From Thiobacillus sp. (GTDB lineage Bacteria; Pseudomonadota; Gammaproteobacteria; Burkholderiales; Thiobacillaceae), in contig JACKLQ010000002.1 of NCBI GenBank assembly GCA_024235835.1, positions 620,001 to 684,000 on the forward strand: a stretch of 64,000 bases of DNA, in the 5' to 3' direction. Below, piece after piece: positions 39,285 through 47,949 of this stretch (its first letter is position 1; each line of letters begins with the position of its first letter). The position numbers and the translations under genes were made by a program. The notes beneath the pieces are model-generated. The model searched no databases, was not told the origin of the DNA, and saw only the letters and a program-made list of their open reading frames with translations.

Positions 39285-41558
39285 ATGCCTCAAGCATTTG
39301 TGCATCGATTCGTAACTCCCCTGATTTGTCTGCTGGGCCTGCTGGCGGTTCCCGCCCAGGCGGAAGAGGATCTGCTGGAGCCGGAGAAGGCTTTCCAGTT
39401 CTCCGCCCGGCAGAAGGAGCCCGGCCATGTGGAGGCGCGATTCCAGATCGCCAACGGCTATTACCTCTATCACAGCAAGTTCAAGTTCTCCGCCGACAAC
39501 GGCGTCAAGCTGGGTGCGCCCTCCATGCCCCCTGGCAAGGTCAAGCAGGACGAGTTCCTGGGCAAGGTGGAGACTCATCGCGGCGACCTGCGGGTGCGGA
39601 TTCCCGTCACCGCCAGCGGTGCCAGCAGCTTCAACCTCAAGGCGGAGTTCCAGGGCTGCGCCGACGTGGGGGTGTGCTACTCGCCCCAGGAGGCCACTGC
39701 CGCCATCATGGTCATCCCCGTTGCGGCGGCGGCCAGCGTTCCGGCCGAGCCCGCATCCTCCCAGGCCCAAAGCAGCGAGGCCCTGGCCCGGCTGAAGAAC
39801 CTGGCCTCTTCCTTCGGCGGGGACGAAGAACCGGAGTTCCTGTCGCCTGAGGAGGCTTTCCAGGTGGCCGTGGCGCCGCGCCAGGGTGGGGGGCTGGAGG
39901 CCCGCTTCAGCGTGGCGCCCCAGTACTATCTCTACAGGGACAAGATCCTCTTCAAGGTCACCGACCCCGCCGGGGTCACGGTGACGGGCCTCGACCTGCC
40001 GCCGGCGGACGAGAAGGAAGACCCCAACTTCGGCAAGACCTACGTCTACCACAACGCCTTCGCCGTGGGCATCAACCTGGCGGGCCTGCCCGCCAGTACC
40101 CAGCACCTCAAGCTGGTGGCAGAGCACCAGGGTTGCAGCGAGAAGGGCATCTGCTACCCGCCCCAGGAGACGGAAATGGACGTGGACCTGACGGCCATGC
40201 CCGTGGTCGCAGAGGCCACCCCCGCCGCCGAGGCCCCATCGCCGGCCGCCACCGACACGTCGGAGAGCGGACGCATCGCCCAGATTCTCCAGGGGGGAAA
40301 TTTCTGGGTCATCATCGCCAGCTTCTTTGGCTTTGGCCTGCTGCTGTCCCTGACGCCCTGCGTCTTCCCCATGATCCCCATCCTGTCCGGCATCATCGTG
40401 GGCCGGGGCCAGCACATGACCAAGGCCAAGGGCTTCAGTCTGTCCCTGGCCTACGTGCTGGGCATGGCCGCCACCTATGCCATCGTCGGCATCATCGCCG
40501 GCCTGTCGGGCACCCTCATCTCCAACGCGCTGCAGAACCCCTGGGCCCTGGGCACCGGCGCGGCCATCTTCGTCGCCCTGGCCCTGTCCATGTTCGGCTT
40601 CTACGAGCTGCAGATGCCCAGCTTCCTGCAAAGCCGCCTCACCGAGGCCAGCAACAAGGTGCCGGGCGGCCGCTTCGGCGGCGTGTTTGCCATGGGGGCC
40701 CTGTCCGCCCTCATCGTGGGTCCCTGCGTGGCCGCGCCCCTGGCCGGCGCCCTGCTCTATATCAGCCAGACCGGTGACGTGGTGCTGGGGGGCGTCTCCC
40801 TGTTTTCCCTGGCGATGGGCATGGGCGTGCCCCTGCTGGCCGTGGGTCTCTCCGCCGGGGCACTGCTGCCCAAGGCCGGCGCCTGGATGGAGGCGGTGAA
40901 GAAGTTCTTCGGCGTGGCCCTGCTGGCCGTGGCCATCTGGCTCATCTCGCCGCTGCTCTCGGCGGTGTTGAACATGGCCCTGTGGTCGGCCCTGCTGATC
41001 ATCTCCGCCATGTACCTCCACGCCCTGGAGCCCCTGGCGGTGAACGCCAAGGGCTTCGCAAGATTCTGGAAGGGCGTGGGCGTCATCTTCCTGGTGGCGG
41101 GCATCGCCCTGCTGCTGGGGGCCCTGGGCGGCAGCAGGGACCTGCTCCAGCCCCTCTCGGTGTTCCAGGGCGGTCCGGCCGGCGCGGCGGAATCCAAGCC
41201 CCACCTGGCCTTCAAGCGGGTCAACAACGTGGCTGAACTGGACGCCGCCGTGGCCGCCGCCAACGGCAAGCCGGTGATGCTGGATTTCTACGCGGACTGG
41301 TGCGTGTCCTGCAAGGAGATGGAGCGCTTCACCTTCTCCGATCCCCAGGTACTGGATCGACTGAAGGACGTGGTGCTGCTCCAGGCGGACGTCACCGGCA
41401 ACACCGCCGACGACAAGGCCCTGCTGGCCCGATTCAAACTGTTCGGGCCCCCCGGCATCATCTTCTTCGATGCCCAAGGCCAGGAAGTCGCCTACCGTGT
41501 CGTGGGCTATGAAAAGGCCGAGCAGTTCCTCGCCAGCATCGACAAAGCTCTGCCGTGA
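39285..41558 (+). CDS. dsbD: Thiol:disulfide interchange protein DsbD with two N-terminal alpha domains
   Basis: DsbD passes electrons from cytoplasmic thioredoxin across the inner membrane to periplasmic partners, including cytochrome c maturation factors. The start at 39285 has a GGAG site and gives a signal peptide ending VPAQA. Two periplasmic alpha domains follow in tandem, each with its own Cys pair: QGCADVGVCYSPQ near residue 125 and QGCSEKGICYPPQ near 283. The membrane beta domain has LTPCVFPMIPI near 360 and VGPCVAAPLAG near 478. The C-terminal thioredoxin-like gamma domain has DWCVSCKEME near 670. At 757 residues it is about 190 longer than E. coli DsbD because of the second alpha domain. 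Confidence 0.95.
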   Translation: MPQAFVHRFVTPLICLLGLLAVPAQAEEDLLEPEKAFQFSARQKEPGHVEARFQIANGYYLYHSKFKFSADNGVKLGAPSMPPGKVKQDEFLGKVETHRGDLRVRIPVTASGASSFNLKAEFQGCADVGVCYSPQEATAAIMVIPVAAAASVPAEPASSQAQSSEALARLKNLASSFGGDEEPEFLSPEEAFQVAVAPRQGGGLEARFSVAPQYYLYRDKILFKVTDPAGVTVTGLDLPPADEKEDPNFGKTYVYHNAFAVGINLAGLPASTQHLKLVAEHQGCSEKGICYPPQETEMDVDLTAMPVVAEATPAAEAPSPAATDTSESGRIAQILQGGNFWVIIASFFGFGLLLSLTPCVFPMIPILSGIIVGRGQHMTKAKGFSLSLAYVLGMAATYAIVGIIAGLSGTLISNALQNPWALGTGAAIFVALALSMFGFYELQMPSFLQSRLTEASNKVPGGRFGGVFAMGALSALIVGPCVAAPLAGALLYISQTGDVVLGGVSLFSLAMGMGVPLLAVGLSAGALLPKAGAWMEAVKKFFGVALLAVAIWLISPLLSAVLNMALWSALLIISAMYLHALEPLAVNAKGFARFWKGVGVIFLVAGIALLLGALGGSRDLLQPLSVFQGGPAGAAESKPHLAFKRVNNVAELDAAVAAANGKPVMLDFYADWCVSCKEMERFTFSDPQVLDRLKDVVLLQADVTGNTADDKALLARFKLFGPPGIIFFDAQGQEVAYRVVGYEKAEQFLASIDKALP

Positions 41559-42100
41559 TTTCCCGGCGCGCCTTGCTGATCCTGTCCCTGGTGGCAGCGG
41601 GGCTGGCCACCACGTCCTGGATAACAGGCCAGCGAGCCCGGCAGCAGGGATCCGCCACGCTGGGGGCGCCCGCCGAAGTGGACATCTCCGGCGTATGGAA
41701 CGCCACCCTGCCGGACCTGGTCCGGCAGAACCAGCCCCTGAATCAATGGCTGGGCAAGGTGACGGTGCTGAATTTCTGGGCCCCCTGGTGCCCGCCCTGC
41801 CGCAAGGAGATTCCGGGTTTCATCCGCCTGCAGCAGCGCCTCGGCAGCCAGGGGCTGCAGATCGTGGGCGTGGCCCTGGATGAAGCGGAAAAGGTCCAGG
41901 CCTATGTGGACGAGACCGGCATGGACTACCCCATCCTCCTGGGCGGGATGAAGGCGGTGGAACTGGGCCTGGCCGCGGGCAACCGCCTGGGGGGGCTCCC
42001 CTATACGGTGGTGTTCGACCGCCGCGGCAAAGCCGTGGCCACCCTGGTGGGGGAGGTGGCTGAGGAGCGCCTGGCCGGCATCGTCGAGCCCCTGCTGTGA
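41555..42100 (+). CDS. TlpA/ResA-like periplasmic thioredoxin
   Basis: The 181-residue membrane-anchored thioredoxin-fold protein has an N-terminal helix (LLILSLVAAGLATTSWI), active site FWAPWCPPCRKE near residues 75-86 and the cis-Pro loop GLPYTVVFD near 147. It is likely reduced by DsbD and reduces heme-binding or copper-site thiols in the periplasm. Its GTG start overlaps the dsbD stop and its own stop overlaps the ttcA start, so the three genes are translationally coupled. Confidence 0.93.
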   Translation: MISRRALLILSLVAAGLATTSWITGQRARQQGSATLGAPAEVDISGVWNATLPDLVRQNQPLNQWLGKVTVLNFWAPWCPPCRKEIPGFIRLQQRLGSQGLQIVGVALDEAEKVQAYVDETGMDYPILLGGMKAVELGLAAGNRLGGLPYTVVFDRRGKAVATLVGEVAEERLAGIVEPLL

Positions 42101-42978
42101 GCGCCACGGTCGAGGCCCCCGCCCCCGCATCGGGCACGGCCAAGCCGGCCAAGCCGTCCCGCACCCTGCTGGCCGCCGCCGGCCGTGCCATCGGCGACTA
42201 CGCCATGATCCGGGACGGGGACCGGGTCCTGCTGGGACTGTCCGGCGGCAAGGACAGCCTCTCCCTGCTGCACATCCTGCTGCATCTGCAAAATAAATCT
42301 CCGGTGAAATTCGAATTGGCCTGCTGCACCGTGGATCCCCAATCGCCGGAGTACGATCCCTCCCCCCTCAAGGCCTACATGGCCGAGCTGGGGGTGCCCT
42401 ATTTCTATGAGTCCCAGCCCATCGTCGAATCCGCCGCGGAGCACATGAAGGGGGATTCCTTCTGCGCCTACTGCTCCCGTATGCGCCGGGGCATCCTCTA
42501 CCGCATCGCCCGGGAGCAGGGCTACAACGTGCTGGCCCTGGCCCAGCACCTGGACGACCTGGCGGAAAGCTTCCTGATGAGCGCATTCTTTGGCGGCAAG
42601 TTGCGCACCATGCAGGCCCATTACCTGAACGACGCCGGCGACGTGCGGGTCATTCGCCCCCTCGCCTACGCCCGGGAACGCCAGACCCGGGACTTCGCCG
42701 TCCACGCCGGGTTGCCGGTGATCCACGAGAATTGCCCCGCCTGCTTTTCCATGCCCATGCAGCGCTTCCAGATGAAGGGTCTGCTGGCGGAACAGGAGAA
42801 GCTGCATCCCCAGCTTTTCGCCAACCTGCTGGCCACCATGCGGCCCTTGATGGCGGTGCAAACTTGCCCCCCTCCAACACCGGGGGAGTGGCTGGGTGAG
42901 AAGGAGGAGCCTTTGCATGATCAAACGTCGCTGCCTCACCCAGACCCTTTCCCGGAGGGAGAGGGGACTACCCCATGA
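42097..42978 (+). CDS. ttcA: tRNA 2-thiocytidine synthetase TtcA
   Basis: TtcA thiolates cytidine 32 of certain tRNAs using ATP and an iron-sulfur cluster. The 293-residue protein has the PP-loop LGLSGGKDSLSL near residues 46-57 and the cluster ligands: CAYC near 127 and a Cys in NCPAC near 219. The AQHLDDLAESFLM motif is also present. The last ~35 residues (from about TCPPPTPGE) are low-complexity and encoded by an intergenic-type repeat of alternating C-rich and GGGAGAGGGG sequence, so this tail is probably not functional. The GTG start overlaps the preceding gene. Confidence 0.94.
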   Translation: MSATVEAPAPASGTAKPAKPSRTLLAAAGRAIGDYAMIRDGDRVLLGLSGGKDSLSLLHILLHLQNKSPVKFELACCTVDPQSPEYDPSPLKAYMAELGVPYFYESQPIVESAAEHMKGDSFCAYCSRMRRGILYRIAREQGYNVLALAQHLDDLAESFLMSAFFGGKLRTMQAHYLNDAGDVRVIRPLAYARERQTRDFAVHAGLPVIHENCPACFSMPMQRFQMKGLLAEQEKLHPQLFANLLATMRPLMAVQTCPPPTPGEWLGEKEEPLHDQTSLPHPDPFPEGEGTTP

Positions 42979-43796
42979 GCACCTATGTCATCGGCGACAT
43001 CCAGGGCTGCCACGAGGCCTTCCTTGAATTGCTCCAGACCGTGGACTTCGACCCGGCCAGGGACAAGGCGTGGATCACCGGCGACCTGGTGAACCGGGGC
43101 GAGGATTCCCTGGCGGTGCTGCGCTGGTGCATGGCCCACGACCATGCGGTGGTGGCGGTGCTGGGCAACCACGATCTGCACCTGCTGGCGGTGGCCGAGG
43201 GTTACGTGCCGCCCCATCGCAAGGACACCCTGGAGATGATCCTGGGGGCGCCGGACCGGCAGGAAGTCCTCGCCTGGCTGCGGCACAGGCCCATGGTGCA
43301 TCGCCAGGGAAACTGGCTCATGGTCCATGCGGGCCTGTCGCCGGACTGGAGCGGGGACGACGCCGAGATACATGCCCGGGAACTGGAAAACGCCCTGCGG
43401 GGGGCCAGGTGGAAGAAATTCCTCAAGCACATGTATGGCAACGAGCCCCGCCGCTGGAACCCTGCCCTGGAGGGCCAGGACCGGCTGCGCTTCCTGGCCA
43501 ACGCCTTCACCCGTACCCGCTACCTGCACCGGGACGGCAGCCTGGAGTTCCAGCATAAACTGGGCCTCGGCACGGCGCCGCATGACCTGACCCCCTGGTT
43601 CGATTTTCCCGGTCGCAGGAGCACGGACGTGCGTGTGCTCATGGGCCACTGGTCCACCCTGGGACTGCTGGTGCGGGAAGACGTGGTGGCCCTGGACACG
43701 GGCTGCCTGTGGGGCGGTACCCTGACCGCCTTCAGGCTGGATGACGGACGGTGCTTCCAGGTGCCATGCCAGTCCCGGCATCGGCCCCACGAATGA
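42975..43796 (+). CDS. apaH: Diadenosine tetraphosphatase ApaH (symmetrical)
   Basis: ApaH hydrolyses Ap4A to two ADP and also removes Np4 caps from RNA. The 273-residue protein has the metallophosphatase motifs YVIGDIQGCHE near residue 4, ITGDLVNRG near 35, LGNHDLHLLA near 62 and HAGLSPDW near 117. Its ATG overlaps the ttcA stop. Its last 65 nt overlap the end of the convergent acyltransferase gene. Confidence 0.95.
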   Translation: MSTYVIGDIQGCHEAFLELLQTVDFDPARDKAWITGDLVNRGEDSLAVLRWCMAHDHAVVAVLGNHDLHLLAVAEGYVPPHRKDTLEMILGAPDRQEVLAWLRHRPMVHRQGNWLMVHAGLSPDWSGDDAEIHARELENALRGARWKKFLKHMYGNEPRRWNPALEGQDRLRFLANAFTRTRYLHRDGSLEFQHKLGLGTAPHDLTPWFDFPGRRSTDVRVLMGHWSTLGLLVREDVVALDTGCLWGGTLTAFRLDDGRCFQVPCQSRHRPHE

Positions 43797-44502
43797 CCGT
43801 TTCTGCCTGGCGCGCCAGATCCCGGCGACCCAGTCCGTCCTGGTTGGGGATCACCGGCAGGAATTCCACCTCCACCACCACCCGATCCTGACGGGCGACG
43901 CGCCAGAGGGATTCGGCCAGGGTCATGCCGCCGTAATAGGCCGCCGCCTCGCTGTGCCCGCCCCGGCTGTCCAGGTAGCGCAGGCGCACCGGCCAGATCT
44001 GTGCCTGGGCCTCCACGGCAGGCTGGAACAGGGAAGGATAGAAGGGCAGCACGGCGGTGCCGTCCGAGGTGGTGCCTTCCGGGAACAGGGCCAGCAGTTC
44101 TCCGTCCCGCAGATGCTGGGCCATGAGTTGGTTGACCCGCAGCGCATCGGATTTCTTCTCCCGCACCAGGAAGACCGTGCCCACCTCCTCCGCCAGCCAG
44201 CCGATGACGGGCCAGCCCCGCACCTCCGCCTTGGAGATGAAGCGGGTCGGCAAGAGGCTATGGAAGACGTGGATGTCCAGCCAGGACACGTGGTTGGACA
44301 CCAGCATGGCACCTCCGGCGCGGACCGCCGGGGGGCGCCCCCGGGAGACCACCTGCACGCCCAGAATAGCCAGCATCTTCGCCGCCCAGCGGGTAACGCG
44401 CCGGCCTCGTTCGGTCTCGTCCAGGTGGGGAAACAGCAGCAAAATGGTCAATACACCGGCCATCAGGTGGCCGGCCAGGCGCAGCAGCTTGAGAATCGCC
44501 AA
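43732..44502 (-). CDS. 1-acyl-glycerol-3-phosphate acyltransferase (PlsC-like)
   Basis: The 256-residue membrane-associated acyltransferase has a hydrophobic N-terminus (LLRLAGHLMAGVLTILLLF), the catalytic NHVSWLD motif (HxxxxD) near residues 69-75, and FPEGTTSDGTAVLPF near 138-152. It would make phosphatidic acid or acylate a related lipid. Starting at 44502, it follows the glycine-zipper lipoprotein gene by 12 bp. Its C-terminal 21 codons overlap apaH on the opposite strand, so the true end may be a late drift of the stop codon. Confidence 0.9.
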   Translation of the reverse strand: MAILKLLRLAGHLMAGVLTILLLFPHLDETERGRRVTRWAAKMLAILGVQVVSRGRPPAVRAGGAMLVSNHVSWLDIHVFHSLLPTRFISKAEVRGWPVIGWLAEEVGTVFLVREKKSDALRVNQLMAQHLRDGELLALFPEGTTSDGTAVLPFYPSLFQPAVEAQAQIWPVRLRYLDSRGGHSEAAAYYGGMTLAESLWRVARQDRVVVEVEFLPVIPNQDGLGRRDLARQAETVIRGADAGTGMAPGSTVRHPA

Positions 44503-44514
44503 GGGCCGGATCGC

Positions 44515-44979
44515 TTATTGCCGGGTGACCCGGGCCTGGCCGCCGGATTCCAGCATCCGTACCCGATCGCCTCTGGCGAAGGTCTCGCCGGCATCTTCCT
44601 GCACCACGGCGATGGTGCGGCCGGAATCCAGGCGCACGACGATTTCGACCCCGGTCTTGCGCGTGGTCACCTCTTCCGCCGCCGCGCCCGCCATGCCTCC
44701 GGCCACGGCGCCCAGCACGGCGCCCACGGCGGAACCCTTGCCTCCGCCCACGCTGCTGCCAGCGATGCCGCCGATGGCACCACCCGCCACTGCGCCCACG
44801 CCGGATTCCGTGCCTTCCAGGCGAACCTGGCGCACGCTCTCCACCACGCCCATCTTCACCTCATAGACGCGTCGGGCCTCCGTACGCTCGTAGTCGCCGC
44901 TGCCCAGGCCGCTGGCGCAGCCGGTCAACACCGCGACCGAAAGTGCCGGGACCAGCATCAAAACGAAATGCTTGCTCAT
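44515..44979 (-). CDS. Glycine-zipper outer-membrane lipoprotein (SlyB-like)
   Basis: The 154-residue product has a lipoprotein signal peptide ending in LTGC (lipid-modified Cys near residue 21) and a glycine-zipper region of about residues 60-100 (GAVAGGAIGGIAGSSVGGGK and following AVAGGMAGAA). A C-terminal beta-rich part (IVVRLDSGRTIAVVQ ... GDRVRML) follows. SlyB-type proteins sit in the outer membrane and stabilise it under stress. The ATG at 44979 has an AGGAG site upstream. It lies 10 bp after the kinase gene in the same direction. Confidence 0.9.
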   Translation of the reverse strand: MSKHFVLMLVPALSVAVLTGCASGLGSGDYERTEARRVYEVKMGVVESVRQVRLEGTESGVGAVAGGAIGGIAGSSVGGGKGSAVGAVLGAVAGGMAGAAAEEVTTRKTGVEIVVRLDSGRTIAVVQEDAGETFARGDRVRMLESGGQARVTRQ

Positions 44980-44989
44980 CTTCAACTCC

Positions 44990-45922
44990 TCAAAGTCCAT
45001 AGCCATATTCTGCCTTGAACCGGTCCGCGACCTCATCCCAGGTAAAGCTGTGGTTCTGGCCCCCCCGCTGGGCAATCTTGATGGCCCCCAGCAGCCCTGC
45101 CAACCGCCCACAGGTGGGCCAGTCATAGCCTTTGTGCATACCCACCATAAGGCCCGCGCGGTAAGCATCACCGCAACCAGTGGGGTCCACCACCGCCTCG
45201 GGTTTTGCCACCGGTACCTCATGCACCTGGCCATCGGCATAAATCCTGGACCCTTCTCCGCCCAGGGTAACGATTAACGCACGCACCTGCCTGGCCATCT
45301 GTTCCAGGGTTTGACCCGTCCGTTCCTGCAGGAGTTTCGCTTCGTAGTCGTTGCAGGTGAGATATTCCGCCTGGCGGATGAAATCCAGCAGCTCCTCGCC
45401 GTTGAACATGGGCAGTCCCTGGCCCGGGTCGAAGATGAAGGGAATGCTTGTCTCGGCGAATTGGCGGGCGTGGTCCAGCATGCCCTGGCGCCCGTCCGGG
45501 GAGACGATGCCAAGCCGGATGCCCTCCGTACTGCCCACCTTGTTGCGGTGGGCCGAGTTCATGGCCCCGGGATGGAAGGCGGTGATCTGGTTGTCGGCCA
45601 GGTCCGTGGTGATGAAGGCCTGGGCGGTGAAGGTGTTGGGGATGTGGTGGATGTGGCTCTGTTCGATGCCCAGGGCCTTCAGGCGTTCGGCGTAGGGGGC
45701 GAAGTCGTCCCCCACCGTGGCCATGATCACTGGCTCGCCCCCCAGCATCTTCATGTTGTAAGCGATGTTGCCGGCGCAGCCCCCCCATTCCCGGCGCATA
45801 TCCGGCACCAGGAAGGCCACGTTCAGGATATGGATCTGGTCCGGCAGGATGTGGTTCTTGAAATGGTCCTTGAACACCATGATGGTGTCGTAGGCCATGG
45901 AACCGCAGATGAGAGTGCGCAT
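44990..45922 (-). CDS. PfkB-family carbohydrate/adenosine kinase
   Basis: The 310-residue ribokinase-fold protein has GGCAGNIAYNMKMLGG near residues 47-62, an internal ATP-binding segment (IVTLGGEGSRIYADG) and the catalytic VDPTGCGDAYRAGLM near 246-260. The sugar specificity is not certain; similar proteobacterial proteins are often called adenosine kinase. I chose the ATG at 45922 because it gives the family start MRTLICGSMAYD; ATGs at 45934 and 45952 are also in frame. Confidence 0.9.
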   Translation of the reverse strand: MRTLICGSMAYDTIMVFKDHFKNHILPDQIHILNVAFLVPDMRREWGGCAGNIAYNMKMLGGEPVIMATVGDDFAPYAERLKALGIEQSHIHHIPNTFTAQAFITTDLADNQITAFHPGAMNSAHRNKVGSTEGIRLGIVSPDGRQGMLDHARQFAETSIPFIFDPGQGLPMFNGEELLDFIRQAEYLTCNDYEAKLLQERTGQTLEQMARQVRALIVTLGGEGSRIYADGQVHEVPVAKPEAVVDPTGCGDAYRAGLMVGMHKGYDWPTCGRLAGLLGAIKIAQRGGQNHSFTWDEVADRFKAEYGYGL

Positions 45923-46217
45923 GGGCTTTTCCATAGGGGATAAAGCCTGCATTTTGGCGCCGGGGCGGGCAAAAAAACAGGCCTGCTCAAGGCGGGCCGG
46001 GGAGGCGGGCTTCGTTAACGTCGCGCAAGCGACTCTCGAAGCTCCCCTTGCCCCCTTGCGGGAGAGGGGGTGGGGGGTGAGGCGGGGGTTTCGCGGAGCA
46101 TGTTCCGCGCCCGGCGAACGGCCCCGGCATGCAGTCCGGGGTGTGCCCTGCAAGGGAGGGGAGCGGGTATGGCTTTCATGCGTCGGGGTGTCTTTTCAAA
46201 GCCATGCCCGTTGGAGC
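45923..46217. repeat. Intergenic region with REP-like G-rich hairpin
   Basis: Between the kinase gene and ccmI no gene is seen. The sequence CCCCTTGCGGGAGAGGGG near 46046-46063 followed by a G-rich run is the typical betaproteobacterial intergenic repeat, also seen in the ttcA tail. The rest is GC-rich with no clear promoter or terminator. Confidence 0.55.
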
Positions 46218-47492
46218 CTACGGTCGCACGCTATCGATGAGCAGCTTCACGTCCTTGGCGCCCACCTTCACCATCTTGATGCTGCCCTCCAGATCACCGG
46301 GTGCGCCCTTCACATCGCCGGACTTGGCCACCCGGGCAATGAGGGTGACTTCCTTGAACTTGGACAATCGGCTTTCCGGGTTCATGGCCAGGCTGTCGTT
46401 CAGTTCGAATTCCAGAGGGAAGGCGTTGGCAGGGCCGCGGATGGCCGCCACGGGGGCACCGCTGGTACCGCCGCGGGCGAACAGGAACACCACGTCCTTG
46501 TCGCTCACCTTGGCCTTCAGGGCAGGGGCGATGTCCACGACGCCGCTGATGGTGGCGCCCGCACCATCCTTGGTCTGGTCCGTGCCCTGGGCGGACAGAT
46601 CATCCATGCCGGAAAGGGTGCTCTTGATCATGCCCTCGGCCTCCTGCTGGGCGGCCAGGACGTCCTGGGCGTAGGGCGATTCCGGTGGCAGCTGCTTATA
46701 GAGCTGCTTGAAGAAATAGATCGCCTTGGCGTAGTTCCTTTGCTGGTAATTGCCGATGGCGGACAGTTCCAGGCCCTTGATGTCATTGGGGTCCTTCTCC
46801 AGGGCCTTTTGCACCAGTTCCATGGGCTTGCCCTCCAGCACCCGGTTGTTGCTGATGGCCAGGGCCTCGGCATAGCCCGTCATGACGGCGGGTTCATCAG
46901 GGCGCAACGTGAGGGCCTTTTCCCAGGCTTTGAGGGCTTCTGGCCAGTGGCCGACGGCGGAGTAGGTCTTGGCCAGGATGGACCAGGCCTGGGCGTCGTT
47001 GGGATCCTGGCGGGTCTTTTCCTCCACCTGCTGGATCATCTTCATGATGTCGTGCTCGCCCTGCACCGCATTGGGATTGGGGTTGGCCTGGGCATCGGCG
47101 ATGGCCGTGAGGGCGGCGGGATTGCCCATCAGGAAATAGAGGCCGAAGGCGGCGGCGGGGAGCAAGGCGGCCAGGGAGAAGCCCACCTTGCGGCTTCCCG
47201 AGGCTACCGGCATGACATCCTGTGCATCCTTCGCCAGGGCGTCTTCCGCCAGGCGGGCCTCCAGTTCCAGCTTGGCCGTCTGGAACTGATCCTCCGAGAG
47301 CAGGCCGTTGGCCCGGTCTGAGTCCATTTCTTTCAACTGGTCACGGTAGACGGCGATATTGATGTCGCGGCGGCCCGCCTTGGCCTCAGCGGTTTTTCTG
47401 CGCAGCAGGGGAGGGAGAACGAATACCAGGGCCACGGCAACGCACACCACGGCGGCGACCCAGAACAGGGAGACGGTCCAGAAGGGGGTCAT
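46218..47492 (-). CDS. ccmI: Cytochrome c maturation protein CcmI
   Basis: CcmI is the TPR chaperone that delivers apocytochrome c to the CcmFH heme lyase. The 424-residue protein has an N-terminal membrane helix (FWVAAVVCVAVALVFVLPPL), a cytoplasmic leucine-zipper-like loop, a second helix (SLAALLPAAAFGLYFLMG, about residues 103-120), TPR repeats (WSILAKTYSAVGHWPEALKA), and a C-terminal beta domain. It is last in ccmABCDEFGHI and starts 7 bp after ccmH. Confidence 0.94.
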   Translation of the reverse strand: MTPFWTVSLFWVAAVVCVAVALVFVLPPLLRRKTAEAKAGRRDINIAVYRDQLKEMDSDRANGLLSEDQFQTAKLELEARLAEDALAKDAQDVMPVASGSRKVGFSLAALLPAAAFGLYFLMGNPAALTAIADAQANPNPNAVQGEHDIMKMIQQVEEKTRQDPNDAQAWSILAKTYSAVGHWPEALKAWEKALTLRPDEPAVMTGYAEALAISNNRVLEGKPMELVQKALEKDPNDIKGLELSAIGNYQQRNYAKAIYFFKQLYKQLPPESPYAQDVLAAQQEAEGMIKSTLSGMDDLSAQGTDQTKDGAGATISGVVDIAPALKAKVSDKDVVFLFARGGTSGAPVAAIRGPANAFPLEFELNDSLAMNPESRLSKFKEVTLIARVAKSGDVKGAPGDLEGSIKMVKVGAKDVKLLIDSVRP

Positions 47493-47499
47493 GACAATC

Positions 47500-47949
47500 C
47501 TATTTCTCTTGCAACAGTTTTTCGGCGGCGGCGAGCTGTTTCTCATCCACCGGAATTTCCTTGAGGGCACGGCGTTTTTTCAGGGTGGCATACCAGACGC
47601 CGACGCCGATCAGCAGGAACAGCAGGGGTCCCAGCCAGAGCAGGTAGGTCACGGGCTTGAAGGGGGGCTGGTAGAGCACGAAATCACCGTAGCGGGCGAT
47701 GAGGTAATCCAGCACCTCCTGGTCGCTCTTGCCCGCCTTCATCTGCGTCCGGATCTCCCGACGCAGGTCCTCGGCCAGTTCCGCGTGGGAACCCGCCAGG
47801 GATTCGTTCTGGCACACCAGGCAGCGCAAGTCCTCCGACAGCCTGATCATGCGCTGCTCGATGACCGGGTCCTCGGCGTTGGGGGCGGCCTCGCCGGCGA
47901 AGGCGGGCAGGGCACAGGCCAGCAGGAAGGTGAAGATCCAGTGCTTCAT
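47500..47949 (-). CDS. ccmH: Cytochrome c maturation thiol protein CcmH
   Basis: CcmH reduces or resolves the CxxCH thiols of apocytochromes with CcmG. The 149-residue product has a signal peptide, the active LRCLVCQNESLAGS motif near residues 39-52 (Cys-x-x-Cys) and a C-terminal membrane helix (LLWLGPLLFLLIGVGVWY). The ATG at 47949 overlaps the ccmG stop. Confidence 0.96.
   Translation of the reverse strand: MKHWIFTFLLACALPAFAGEAAPNAEDPVIEQRMIRLSEDLRCLVCQNESLAGSHAELAEDLRREIRTQMKAGKSDQEVLDYLIARYGDFVLYQPPFKPVTYLLWLGPLLFLLIGVGVWYATLKKRRALKEIPVDEKQLAAAEKLLQEK

Noticed and set aside
39219..41477. Long antisense frame opposite dsbD (about 750 codons)
   Set aside because: It is a composition artefact of GC-rich coding DNA; the product is Gly/Gln/His-rich without motifs.
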